DNA from: Gnetum montanum
Lineage: Eukaryota; Streptophyta; Gnetopsida; Gnetales; Gnetaceae
Reading direction: 5' to 3'
NCBI GenBank assembly: GCA_015680685.1
Contig: MNCI01016243.1
Coordinates: 32,548-96,547, forward strand
DNA length: 64,000 bases
Positions within the stretch are counted from its first letter, which is position 1; the number at the start of each line of letters is the position of its first letter. Below are positions 1 through 11,799 of the stretch, one piece after another. The notes below the pieces were generated by a model that saw only the letters and a list, made by a program, of their open reading frames with translations, did no database searches and was not told the DNA's origin. Both the position numbers and the translations under genes were made by a program.

Positions 1-129
1 TCCACTCAAAAACCAACAAATGAATCATTTCCAAGCCCAAATCCATCCTGAAGACCATAGGAACATGCTAGACTATATATAGAAGCAAAAATTAATCATT
101 TCCCATTTCAAAACATATTTCCCAAGTGT

Positions 130-1704
130 GACTATTCTAGGCTAGTGTAGTCACTAGTCATGCACAATGTAGTCCATCTAATGAGCCTAAAATAAGTCAT
201 TTTCTAGTCAAACTAATGTCATAAGTACTTCAAAACTTAGCAAAGTTAAAATCCAAGATAGATTTTATTACTTTTTTCTATTTTTGGCATTTCCCAACAT
301 CAACTATGGTAGGGATGATATGAATACACTAGGCTAGCATAGTCACTAGTGGTGTCCAATGTATTCCAACTAGAATTAGCTAAAACTTGCCACAAATAAT
401 CCCAATCCACTTTTAGCAAACCTTGAAACATTACTAAAGCTTGTGAAGACCACAAAACTCTTCATTGTCCATCCTAAGCATGTCAACTAGACTAAAAAAT
501 ACATGACTACATTGGACTATCATAGTCACTAGTGATGCTTAATGTAGTCCACATCTTCAATCTGAAAACAAGTCAAATCCAATCACCAACATACCATTTC
601 CAACTATAACACATTATTGAAGAATATTACAACCATAAGATATTAGAATTAAGCCATCATTTATTAGTTTTCATGCCAAATATTAAGACCATGATAGAAA
701 ATTACATGACTACACTGGGTCAATGTATTCACTAGTGCTTCCCAACATAGTCAATATGGAAAAGTCAAAAACATGCTAGAAATACACAAAATCAATCCCC
801 AAAAAGACCTAGAACCTTACTAGAGCCTAATAAGACCTTGAAAACTTGGGAAATAAGAAAAAATCCATCATTTTTCATTACAAATCTCTTAACTATGCTA
901 GTAATTACATGCTTATGCTGGGCTGGCATAGTCAAGAAGTATTTCACATTTCCAAGACCCAAATGACCATCAAAACTACAAATTTTGATAGCAGAACCTT
1001 AGCCAACAACACCAGTGACCTTAGGATCCCATTACCATGGTTAATTGAATGCTAGAACTTATCAAAACTTATTTTCCATGCATGATTGCACTAGGGAGGG
1101 CCATGACTACTTTGTCCTAGCGTAGTCATCGTAGGAACCCATTTTGTTTCAACACCAACCAATACTAGACCAATCAAAATGGCCTGAAACTAACTTAGGA
1201 AGCCTAGAACCCTATTTCATTCTATCCAACTATAATTCTACTTTGTTTTGGATATAAAAACACCAAATTTTCTATGACTATGCTAGCACCATGCATGAGT
1301 ATGCTAACCCAACAAAGTCAAATGGGAAATCCCATAAAACCCACTTCTGTTGCCTAGATTTAGTCTCCAAGTAGCCAATTCAATCCTCTACTAACCTTGT
1401 ACAAAACTAGAAACTTTAAAAAGCCATAATCCCAATCCAAAAACCCCATGAAGTCATTTATTCCATGTGACTATGTTGGGGCCTACCATGACTACACTGG
1501 CCTAGTATAGTCATCAATGAGAACATGTTTTTCAACCTTCTAGGAGGTGGAAACAATATAAAACTTGTTAATCCTCAATACCAACCCTCTGTGCTAGTTT
1601 TCTAGACCATTCAAAGCTTGAAAGTGACCATATGGACTTTGGAAAAGTGCCCATAAATGTTGATTATGATGGGGAGTGCATGACTACACTGGGCTAGCAT
1701 AGTC
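130..1704. repeat. Array of nine hairpins spaced about 192 bp (element A spacer)
   Basis: Nine imperfect inverted repeats built on GACTA...TAGTC start near 130, 322, 505, 708, 911, 1105, 1276, 1490 and 1682. The gaps are 171-214 bp, averaging 194 bp. Each hairpin is about 23 bp with arms of roughly 9-10 nt, for example GACTACACTGGG followed by CTAGCATAGTC. The copy at 1276 has lost its right arm. The sequence between hairpins is A/C-rich, highly diverged and without a convincing ORF. The array lies just upstream of the pol of element A. A similar array in the opposite orientation lies at 13971-15523. The spacing was read by eye, so this could be an old tandem satellite of ~192 bp in which only the hairpin core remains recognisable. 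Confidence 0.7.
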
Positions 1705-1740
1705 ACCAATAGAGCCCAATGTAGTCACATAAAAAATGTA

Positions 1741-2442
1741 AATTTTACCTCAAAATAGTACTAGAATGATCCCCTCATGTGCCTAAACTCCCCTATAAAC
1801 CTTGTAGCCTCATCCCATGGCCCACTAATGCCTAAAACCAGAAAAATCTAGCCCTGTTTAACCAATAAAGATCAAGTTTTACCACATGTATTTCATTGTG
1901 ATGGATTTAACTTTAATTGATGGTGTTTTGACTTAGTTTTATCTTATTATTCAATGGTAACCTTTATTACCATCAGATGACTTCTCCTAGCCTTTACATC
2001 ATGGTAGTTTCATCATATTTATCTTTGTTTTTCTCTATTATGGACTCTATTGTACCTCTTTTAGCCTTTGATTACTATTAAGTGAAGGGGTTTGACCATC
2101 GTTTGATACCATGTAACCATCACTTTTCAAGACCTTAAACTAGCAAACCGTAACCTTAGTTAGCCATGCATGGTCTTTTTTCTTGTATTTTTATGATGTT
2201 TCAACTTTTTTTGACCTTTATTTGCCTCTATTTAGCATTTTTTGCATCTTATTTATCTTCATCCACATCCCATGACCTTGGCTGACCTTGTTTCCATTTT
2301 GTTTGATATTGGTATAGCATTTGTTTGCATATTTACTAAGGTATTTTACTCATTTTAACATTATTTACTTATTTATATCTAGTTTTCACTTAATGTTCTT
2401 ATGGTTGACATGTAGGGTTGGAGTATGGATACTTGGAAGTAA
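1741..2442 (+). other. Non-coding spacer before element A pol
   Basis: No gene is visible. The stretch around 1980-2170 resembles, in reverse complement, 61500-61800 in element H. Shared words are ctctattatg, agcctttgatt and gaccatcac, in the same order. It is therefore an internal part of the Tat-like family placed between the hairpin region and pol. A diverged hairpin unit (aagaccttaaactagc) is recognisable near 2128. Confidence 0.5.
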
Positions 2443-2819
2443 ATGACCTTTGCATTGAATCTAACTAGGCCCCAAGATGATGTTGAATGGCGTATTAACC
2501 CTAACTACCTAGATCTTAAGATTGGGAGTCTTGTTAGCCACATACCCTTAATAGACAAACCTATTGAATGGCCTAAGAACTTAGTTAAAACCCTTGACCT
2601 TGAGGTTGGTGACATTACTAAAGACTCTCTAGTTCAGGTTCCTATTGGAACACATAGTGATGTAGAGAAAATACTAAAACTAAGTTTCTCATTGGAACCT
2701 CAAAATGTGTGAGACATCACCAAGGTCATACAAGATAACATTAAGGCATTTTCCCAGTCATATAAAGATCTATTAGGTCTAGACCCATGCCTAGTGTAAC
2801 ATAACATCATACTTGATCC

Positions 2820-3625
2820 TAGCATTAGACCATATAGACAAAAGATTCATAACATTAGACTTGGTTTGGCCTTAGTAGTTCATGATGAAATCACAAAACT
2901 ATACTAACCTATTTTAATTAGAGATGTTGATTATGTAGAATAGGTGTTCAACATAGTGGAAGTTCCAAAGAAACATAAAAGTATTTGCATTTGCATATAT
3001 TTTCAAGACCTAAATAAGGCAACCATCAAGGATGATTTTCCTTTTCTTAGTATTGAGTAACTTATCAATACCATGGCTAAGCATGCCTAATTATGCTTAA
3101 TGGATGGGTTCTTAGGATACAACCAAATTAGGATTAATTAAGAACATTAACTTAGTAAAACCTTCATGATCCTTTGGGGTACTTTTTGTTATGAAATGAT
3201 TCCCTTTGACTTAAAGAACACTAGGGCAACCTACCAAAGAGCTATGATGTATATCTTTAGTGATTATATGCTAGGTTTTCTTAAAAATTACATAGATGAT
3301 GTAGTTGTTAAGTCCAAAGTAGCCAGTGATCATACACATGACCTCAACCTTGTCTTAAGACAATGTCTGAAATATGAGCTTAGGCTTAATCCCAAAAAGT
3401 GTGTCTTTGGCATTAAAACTAGTAAGATGCTTGGCTTTGTAGTAGTGAGAATACATGTTGATATTGATAAGGTTAAGACCATATCCCACTTGGTAGCACC
3501 AACAAACCTAAAGGAGCTTTAGAGATTGAAAGATAGATTATAATTTATCTGTAGGTTTATTGCTAGGCTTATGGATAAGTTACAACCTATGAAACACTTG
3601 GTTAAGAAAGGAGTTTACTATGAGT
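2820..3625 (+). pseudogene. Reverse transcriptase domain, element A
   Basis: The longest open stretch (3166-3522) reads through the RT palm. It begins TFCYEMIPFDLKNTRATYQ and contains the catalytic YIDD at 3289-3300. It continues with NPKKCVFGI and MLGFVV, which are typical Ty3/gypsy RT blocks. Upstream blocks (IYFQDLNKATIKDDFP and MDGFLGYNQI) are present but interrupted by stops. The catalytic aspartates are kept, yet the reading frame is not, so this is a fossil. Confidence 0.88.
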
Positions 3626-4099
3626 GAATGACTTAATGTCAAGAAGCCTAACGATGGTCTAAGCTTTGTAAGAAGATAAACCTTTTTACATCTACCTTAC
3701 CATCTCTAACATGTCTATTTCCTCTTTTCTCTATCAAAAATGAGATGATGGAGTAGAGTTACCTATACATTACTTAAGCCATTAATTAATTGCCCATAAC
3801 ACCTGATACACCAAAGTAGAGAAGTATTGTCTAGCCCTAGTCTTTTCATTTAAGAAGTGAAGGCACTACCTCTTTAGGAGCTAGGTCAATGTCATTTTCA
3901 AGGATAATGTGCTTAAAGCCATAATGATCAACATTTATGAAAGTAGCCATATAGCCCATTGGAATGCCATAACCATGGAGCTTGACCTTCATTATGTTTC
4001 CTAAGCCTCAACAAAAGGTCAAGCTATAGCCATACAATTCACTATCTCACCAGTAGAAGACCATATGACCATAGATCCTAAATTTTCAAATGAACACAT

Positions 4100-4440
4100 C
4101 AACGTTTTCAGCAATGTACCTAAGGATTATGAGGTATTCATGCCCTTTGATAGAGCTTCAACTGCCCATGGGGCTAGTGCTACTGCCATCATAACATTCT
4201 CATCTAATGAAATTCAACCCTTTTCTTACTAATTTAAGTCTCCATGTACCAACAATATAGCAACGTATGAGGGTGTGATGAGAGGGATTATGGTATTTCG
4301 TGACCAAGGAATTAAATGATTAATGACCAAAGGTGATTCACACCTTTTGGTTAACATGTAATTGATGTTTATGCATGTAAAACCAAATATTTACAACCTT
4401 ATTATGACCTAGGAAAGAAACTACTATAACAATTTATGGA
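4100..4440 (+). pseudogene. Second RNase H-like domain (Tat type), element A
   Basis: Across stops the frame gives MPFDRASTAHGASA, then PCTNNIATYEGVMRG, then TKGDSHLLVN. These correspond to the D, E and D acidic positions of an RNase H fold placed after the normal gypsy RNase H. The same pattern occurs in element B (VEYEGLLRGLL and RRDSQLVVNKI). A second RNase H copy is known from Tat/Ogre elements, which supports the lineage call. Sequence decay prevents a finer assignment. Confidence 0.65.
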
Positions 4441-4499
4441 TATCTATATCCAACATGTACCCTAAACTAAGAACACTATAGTTGATGTAATTGCAATGC

Positions 4500-5870
4500 T
4501 AGCCCTTAGTGTGACACCATATGTGTTTAGCAAGTTACCGACCTTGACTATGGACTATGCCATTTCCATCTCACAGAGCACTGAGGGTACCTTTGTAGTT
4601 GTAATTCATATTGTAACTTTGAAGGAGTGGTATGATGATAAAAAGTTTTACGTTATGCATGGGTTAACTTCACAAGGCTTGATTGCTACTAAAAAGGATA
4701 CTATACATAATTTATCAAAAGGATATGTCATAGTAGGAAATAAAATATTATGTTGATGACCCTATGATGACATATTATTAGTGTGCTTGGGTAAAACCAA
4801 ATCCTAAACACTCCTAGAGTAAGGTTCATGAGGGTGTTTGTGGGAAACATATAGGACCTAGAGCCATGGTCGCCAAGATTAGATGATTAGGCTATTACTA
4901 GTCCTGTATGGAAAGTAGTTGGCTATTGAAGTTCAAATCATATGAAATGTTCCAACAACATAGTAACCTTATACATGTACTACCAACTAAGTTACACACC
5001 ACATAGGTAACTTGGTCATTGCAATAGTGGGAGCTAGATATCATTGGACCTATAATGCCTAATTCTTCTATAGGGCATAGCTTTATCATCACTACAATCA
5101 AATACTTCAGAAAGTGGGTTGAAGCTATTCTCCTAAGAAGGATAACATCTAAACAAATCTATAGATTTATACTTGATAACATAGTAGCTCGTTTTGGCAT
5201 ACCTATGACCATATTCATTAACAATCGATCATAGTTTAGCAAGTAAGAAAGGGAAATGTTTTGTCACAACCTAGGCATTAAACACTCCTTATTTCCATAT
5301 TACCCTGAAGAAAATGGAAAAGATGAAGTAAGCAATAAGGCCATTATCAACTTACTCAAGAAGATGCTTAACAACAATAAATGCAAGTGGCATGAATAGC
5401 TTGTCCATGTGCTTGGACTTATAGAACAACCTATTCAATCACAACCAGTGTAATCCCAAATAGCCTGGTTTATGATTTTGAAGTTATTTTACCTCTTGAA
5501 TTATAGGTACCATCCCTATGAGAAGCCTTATCAAACTTCATCAGCAATGAACAAAATAAGAAGCTATGCATCATGGACCTAGACTTGGTGGAGGAGCAAT
5601 GGATGTAAATGCTTACCCACATTGAGTGACACCAACAGAGGTAGAAACAACAACATGATCAAAACCTAAACAAGCATAAGATCAGGAAGGTAACCTTGTT
5701 GTCAAAGCTATCCATGAGCATGTATATGAATTCATAGCCAACTGGAAAGGGCCTTTCTTAATCACTAACGCCTATGATAACAGAGCCTTCAAGATAGCAA
5801 AAATGAAAGGAAATGAGTTGGCCAATCCAATCAATCATTTCTATCTAAAGCCCTATTACATGTAGCTTGT
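4500..5870 (+). pseudogene. Integrase domain, element A
   Basis: The zinc-binding region is readable as HEGVCGKHIGPRAMVAKI near 4830-4885. The catalytic core follows with WELDIIGPIMP near 5030, holding the first D. The second acidic residue has become N in IFINN near 5215. The E is kept in ENGKDEVSNKAIINLL near 5310. The C-terminal part ends near 5865. Several stops and at least one frameshift lie between these blocks. Confidence 0.8.
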
Positions 5871-5880
5871 GGAAACCAAC

Positions 5881-6852
5881 AATAGATGTCAATAATAAAT
5901 AATAAGTGAGCCTTCATAACCAATTTTTGCATAATAGATGAACTATGAAACTTTGTAACATTGGTAATCTTGGATAGCTTGATTTGTTGATTATCTTATA
6001 TGGCCTTATGCATTTTACTATAAAAACATGACATCTTTATGTGGGTTTATTTTTCTCTTGGAGTTGTGCTTGCAAGATGTAGCTTGGAGTCATGTAAGAG
6101 GTACAACTCATTATAGTAGAAATTCACCATGTGACCTCAATGTGTAAGATCTAATGAGTGTATAATACCATAACAAGAGTGTTTTTTTCACATCATTTTC
6201 ATTACCACTCCTTGAGCACAACCCCATAGCTTCATCATAACCTTCCTTACCCTTGAGTAGCAATGGTGAACAATGTTTAATATTTATGCATTATGACTAT
6301 TTAACATCTCCTTCATCATGATCCACCATCAAGTCCATTGAGTGTAGCACACCTCATTCAATGAGAAAACCAAATCAAATTCAACCTTGGTAACAAAGCA
6401 TAATGAAGGTTTCAACCTTAAAAAAATGGTAAAAAAATTACCAAGAATTTAAGCAGCTAATGAAGCCTAAAAGAACAAACTAATGGCTCTGAACATGGAA
6501 AGAAATAAGCCTAATAATGAAAGAAGCCTTGGAGTGAAGTGTTGATTTCTCAAATGTATTTCTGAGTTACCAACACTTCAAAATATGAAGTGGAAAGGCC
6601 ACATTGATTAGACAAAGTGTCATAGCCATGGATGTAGCCATGATGCAAAAATTTAAAATTCATTATTAGCCCTCATAACAATTTTTCTATAGCCAATGAT
6701 AGTCCTTATCATAACCTCATTCCATCATCAGAAGCACTGTTTGGCATGGTTTAACACTATTGGATTAAGCACAAAGTGGGAAAGTTGGTGATGGACCTGT
6801 AGTGGTTTTTTTTATTCTTTGTTGATGTCTCTTAGGTTAATCATTCAAATAT
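5881..6852 (+). other. 3' untranslated region of element A
   Basis: This is about 970 bp between the end of integrase and the polypurine tract. No ORF of note and no tandem array are visible, unlike the matching segment of element B, which holds the hairpin minisatellite. It is A/T-rich filler as far as I can see. Confidence 0.5.
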
Positions 6853-6869
6853 TAACAAAGAGGGATCAA
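6853..6869 (+). other. Polypurine tract of element A
   Basis: TAACAAAGAGGGATCAA lies directly before the LTR start TGAAACAACACC. Close matches sit in the same place before the 3' LTRs of B (21015), C1 (42563) and H (59855) on the minus strand. That four-way agreement identifies it as the plus-strand priming site. Confidence 0.8.
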
Positions 6870-8368
6870 TGAAACAACACCAAAATTTCATGTTGCAAAT
6901 TATAACCTTCATTTCCCTACTTGAGACAAGCTTTTATTTTAAATGTAAGATTTGTAGTCCATGAGCTACAATCTTGCATACTTTAGCTTTTGGGGATGCA
7001 AATGTCTCAAAAGTTGTTATTGCCTAACTTTCCAAGGGAAAAAAGGTATCTCATGTCTATATTTGGGCTTGGGAAGGCTGAAAATGCCTTAGGAATAACC
7101 AAAAATAGCATTTTCATGGGCTTTTATAGGGGTATAGCCTCTAGTGTACATGGAATTGATGGGATTTTCCATTTCCAATGTAGCATAGCCATCATAAAAC
7201 CTAGTAAAGATGTAGTGTTGAAACTATTCAGATTTTTCATTTTGGAATTGGTAGCATTTTCCATTTTAGAATTGGCAAAATTTTCCATTTTGAAATTGGT
7301 GTTATTTTCAAATTTCATTTTCATTTCTAGTTTTCCAATAGTGAATAGCATAGTCACCCCAAGTCTTCAATAATTACAACATGACTAGCATAGATAACAT
7401 TTTCTAGTGGTTTTGTCAATTTTACCTGTTTCAACATTTTTCCTAAATTCTAGCATTTTCTATACTTTCCATGTTTTCCACATTTTCCATATTTTCGAGA
7501 ATTTCCCAACAACTTTAGTGTAGTCTACCAAGACCAACGTAGTTGGGATGGTGTTAGCATAGTCACAAAAGTCCATTTACTATTTATTGTAAATGGATGG
7601 ATGCTAGTAACTACAGTGTATTCCAAACTTTCTATAAATGGTAACTATGCTAAAAGGTGTAACCGTTACCAACTGCCAATTGACATTAGTCTATTAGTAA
7701 TTAGGACAATGATGTGTAGGCCCTAAAATAAGCAATTTCATCCCTATAAAAATCCAAGATAAACATCTTATTTCATTCTACAACCTTGATAGAAAACATC
7801 AATAGCATTAGGCATTTTTGTAACCCAAAGAACCTTATGACCTTGCAACCTCTTTTAGAAACATAATCTAGTAACTATGCTTGGCATAATGACTTTCATG
7901 TAATACCATTGCACCAATGATGGAAAACTCATTTATGGCTTTATTACTAATTCTAGTGGAAACTAGTGTAGAGTTGCTAGAAATTAGAGTTGGAAAGCAT
8001 CTAAATTGTGGAGTTCCAAGTGCAGGCTATAACCTCCAAAAGACTTCAAACTCCTTGAAGAAACTTCTTGTGCACTTAACACAAAATCTATACTTCTTAA
8101 ACATGCTACTTTATTTTCAAATTTTAATAAAACTATAGTTCATTTATTCTATATATTTGAGTTTCATGTTTCTATTTCTATGTCTTTTTCCATTCTAGAT
8201 CTACAGTCTCATTTACATTTACATTTTCATTTTCATTTACATTTATGTTTATGTGGCCGTTTTACACTTTTGTAAGTCCTTAGGTGATTAGCCACATCAT
8301 CCAAGGTGCCTTAGATCTCATTTTGAAAGGCACTTGGGATCCAAAGCTAAAACTATTTTGACATCTAG
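6870..8368 (+). mobile_element. 3' LTR of element A (main part)
   Basis: It begins TGAAACAACACCAAAATT right after the polypurine tract. It holds TAGTC-type hairpin words near 7345, 7515 and 7565 and a TATA-like TTTATAGG at about 7123. It ends with a conserved U5 block (gtccttaggtgat ... cacttgggatcc) also seen at 54405-54480 in element G and, inverted, in the B, C and H LTRs. The LTR is interrupted at 8369 by element E and resumes at about 13884-13914. Full length would be about 1.53 kb. Confidence 0.75.
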
Positions 8369-8938
8369 TGTAACATCCCCATTTCCAAATGATGTTGCCT
8401 AATGAAGATGTTGTCTCTTCATAACAAGTGTTATTATCATCTTAACAAGACCCAAAAGGGTAGTTGTGATTAAGACCCAAAAGGATGCATTGTAATAATG
8501 GACATGTCTCTTAAGGTAACCTTTGATGGTTTGACCTAAGGCATTTATACCTAGGGTTAGAGGTCATGCTAGCATGAAGTGGTAAAACCAATGTAGGAAA
8601 GTCATGGAAAGTTGGGTGAAGTGGAATAGAAAGTGGATTGGCCATCCATTTTAGCTAGGTTATAGGCCTAACTATGGTGGTAGTGTTAGATTGCCTCTAA
8701 GAAATAGATGCCAAAGGAAAAGAACCTCAATGAACACTCATAGCATGATGTGGATACACTATTCCATATCATTAAAGCATTCTTTTCTTCCTCTTTCTAC
8801 ATTTTTTCTATTATTTTCTTTATACATAATGTCAAATATCACATATATTTTGAATTTGGTATATTTTCTTCATATGAATAATGTCTAATATATTGTACAT
8901 TTGATGTTTTCCATGATATCTAGGGATGGGATGCGACA
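8369..8938 (+). repeat. 5' LTR of element E
   Basis: It starts TGTAACATCCCC and ends GATGCGACA. It matches 13330-13883 over its whole length, including the blocks gacccaaaagggtagttgtg and ggacatgtctctta. The next bases form a primer-site-like sequence. Confidence 0.82.
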
Positions 8939-8939
8939 A

Positions 8940-8952
8940 TTAGTATTAGAGC
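8940..8952 (+). other. Primer binding site-like sequence of element E
   Basis: TTAGTATTAGAGC follows the 5' LTR by one base. It differs at two or three positions from the widespread plant TGGTATCAGAGC site that pairs with initiator tRNA-Met. The placement supports the call and the mismatches suggest age. Confidence 0.6.
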
Positions 8953-9044
8953 AAGCCATGACCCAAGGGTTATTCAGGACCATGGGCCAACTACAACATG
9001 AACCTAGAAGCCACAACACATGGAAATCCATTCATCATTACTAG

Positions 9045-9860
9045 ATGTACCATATGCCTATGATGTATGTTAGAAGATACCTTTCCATTGATTTCATAAA
9101 CAAAGGATTAGGCATCTATATCTTAGCAACCAAAAAAATTATTTCATGGATATCATTAACTAACCAAGATTTGATCACACCTCATCAAGATTCATCAATT
9201 ATAAGAGATGTTCGTAAGACAATGATACACTAGTCCAAGTAACTCTTACCCATCTTAATACTATAAATAGTAATTGATTAAGATCATTTTTAATTTTCTC
9301 CTAAAATGTTAGTAACAATGACTTGAATTGATTTTTGGTTTTGTTGAAATTCACTATTCAAGTAATCTAGAAGATTTCAAGTTACCATAGGTCAGCCTAG
9401 AAATGTAAATTCAATAAAATAGGCTACTTTGGTCGTTTTAATTTCTAAAAAATTAAATTAAATTTTTAAACCTAAAACCATGTCCAATACATAGTTCTTG
9501 TCGAAATAATTTCAATAGAAAAAATTTCCTTTCGATAGAATTATGGTTTGAGAGATATTGGTATTTAAAGTTTTTTGTTATACATGTATTAATATATATA
9601 TGTGTGTGTATATTATTATTTAAATAAAACAATTAAGTAGGAGCATGTATGTTCAAACCCCAACACCCTCACTTTTTAAAAATAAATAAATAAATAAAAA
9701 TAAAAAATTTACAGATCATGCAGCCTTGGAAGGACCGTAATGGCCCTATAGGGGTTGCACTAGCCCTACAAGTGCCATGTAGGCCTGTGCTAGCCATGCT
9801 CAGCAACAAAAACCCCCACCTTTGCCTCTAGCTACCCACACCATTATTTTCACCACTACT
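9045..9860 (+). other. Unassigned interior of element E
   Basis: A 62-residue open frame at 9045-9233 matches nothing I recognise. A short TA/TG microsatellite lies at about 9592-9612 and an AAAT-rich tract at about 9680-9712. No gag or pol block is visible. Confidence 0.4.
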
Positions 9861-10104
9861 ACCATCTCTAGAGTTGCTAATCCATAGCTATTTCCACTTG
9901 TGCTTGCACCTATGGCATGCTCTTCTACTAATCCACAACCATCACCACCTACACATACCACCGCTCTCCTATCATGCTATTTCCTACTATAGAACTATCC
10001 TACAACTACCATTCCTAAAACCTGCACCATTTCCCTACCTACCATTTTCATCACAAAATCCTCATCGCATTCTTTTCATATCCATCATTGACTACGTCAT
10101 TGTT

Positions 10105-10300
10105 ACCCATTGATGTTGTAGATCACTGCCTCCCATATCATCAAAAATTACCTTCCACACTACCACAAGCCACCTTTTGTGCCATTGAAAACTACCTCTC
10201 ATGCCACCATAAACCACCTCATGTGCTACCACAAACTACCTTTTGCATCGTCATAAGTTGCCTCCCTCAACACTAGAAATTGCCTCCTACACTGTAGATA
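10105..10300. repeat. C/A-rich minisatellite in element E
   Basis: Units of about 20-22 bp such as gccaccataaaccacctcat and gctaccacaaactaccttttg follow one another with substitutions. The frames across it are open only in pieces, so this is probably not coding. Confidence 0.5.
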
Positions 10301-10336
10301 ATGACCTCATTTTAGGGCTATTCTAGCCTTGTTTGG

Positions 10337-10612
10337 GGCCATGCAAACCATGTGGAGGGATGTGTGCACCCCAAGGAGGACCACACAATCCATAGAGAGG
10401 GCCTCATAGGCCTCAAGAAGGGTTGCACAAGCTCAAAAAAGTGCCATGTAGGCCCAAAAAAAGGGCAACGTAGGCCCTAGAAAAGGGTCGTGGGAGCCTA
10501 ATAATGGGCCATGCAAGCCTAATAATAGGCTGTGTAGGACCTAAATAATTCTGCACAAGCCTAAGTATGGGGAATGAAAGCCCTAAAATGGGGCTTCATA
10601 GGCCTAGGACAC
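10337..10612. repeat. 21-22 bp minisatellite in element E
   Basis: About twelve tandem units run through this stretch. The last four are exactly 21 bp each (for example ccatgcaagcctaataatagg and ctgcacaagcctaagtatggg). The core GCNNGNAGGCCY is kept while the flanks drift. No coding sense is apparent, because stop codons recur in each frame. Confidence 0.7.
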
Positions 10613-11799
10613 AGCACCCAACATAATCCCCTTTTCACCAATTTCACCATCGTCACCATTGATGCACACCTTCATTTTCCACATTGCTTGTCTTATCTAT
10701 GTTCTTTTCCCTACTACCATCCACTGCTTAGCAATGTGGTAGTGACCTAGGCCACTACTAGCATGCCACTATGGCCATTGTTGCCATTGACACAAAAATG
10801 GCAAATTCTGCATCACCTAATGAAAAAATTGAAATTTTCATTAATTGATGGAAAATTTAAAATTCTATCATCAAATGTTTAATTTAAATTAAAATTGTGC
10901 AAAAATGGTTTTCAGAATTTGAATTTCACACATTTGTAACAATAGATCCAAAAAGTCCACAATTAAGCATGCTCACCCTAGAGTAGAACTAGAATGGGTG
11001 ACCTTTTGGGAAGTCTCATGTTTCATGCCAAAGGTGCTAGACACTAGAAACCATAGCTTTTGATTTTGGAAGCCTTTTTCACAAATGAAGAGTCATTTCC
11101 TATAGTTTTTGACCTTCTGGACACAATGGTAAAGTTAGATCCATCCCAAGAAATGTGAAAAATTAGATTTTACTCCCTGCCTGATATAGTGCCTCAACAT
11201 CCTTAAAAGTTTAATTTTTACATAACTCAAGCATATAATATTCATCTTCAACATATGAATAGTCATTTTCAAAATTTTCCACCATTTTAAACTCAATGGT
11301 GAGGTTAGATTTATCAACTAAGCACCCAATAATTTGATGATATTATAAATTTAACCTTTTAGGCTTTAAGATTTAGTGCATAACCCTTATAGATAGTCTT
11401 AAGATCACTCTGGCATGTCAACAATTACACTAACAAAGTCAATGTTCTTAAGAGGGGTAGAAAAGGTCATTAAGAATTATATAATATACTTACATATTAC
11501 TAAAATTATTTGATGTTATTCAATATTATTAAAATTTGATAATGTAGTTACATTAGTTGGAGAATTAGTTTTTGTATCAGTATTAGTTGATTATTATTTA
11601 ATGAATTATTCAATGTATTAGTTTAAGATCAGTTGATGTATTAGTTTGAGAATTAGAAAAATCTTCAACCATCAAGAAAAGGGTATGTTAATCAATCCTG
11701 CAATCAAAAAATAGGGCAAAACAACATGGAGACTCAAAATCTCATTTCGAGAAGAAGTATGATACTCATGAATAGAAATGATCCAAACAAGATCCAGGA

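Larger units (their letters stand above)
2443..5880 (+). pseudogene. pol: Degraded pol polyprotein of Tat-like Ty3/gypsy element A
   Basis: This is the reverse-transcription and integration polyprotein of an LTR retrotransposon, broken by many stops and frameshifts. In order I can read a pre-RT linker (2443-2712), reverse transcriptase (about 2820-3625), a first RNase H (about 3660-4050), a second archaeal-type-like RNase H (about 4100-4440) and integrase (about 4500-5870). The C-terminal end resembles the usual HFYLKPYYM ending. Gag and protease are not present upstream in the window. The same module order is found in element B on the other strand. Two RNase H domains before integrase is the established hallmark of the Tat/Ogre group. 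The element cannot make a functional polyprotein: the second integrase acidic residue is lost and stops occur in every domain. Confidence 0.85.
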
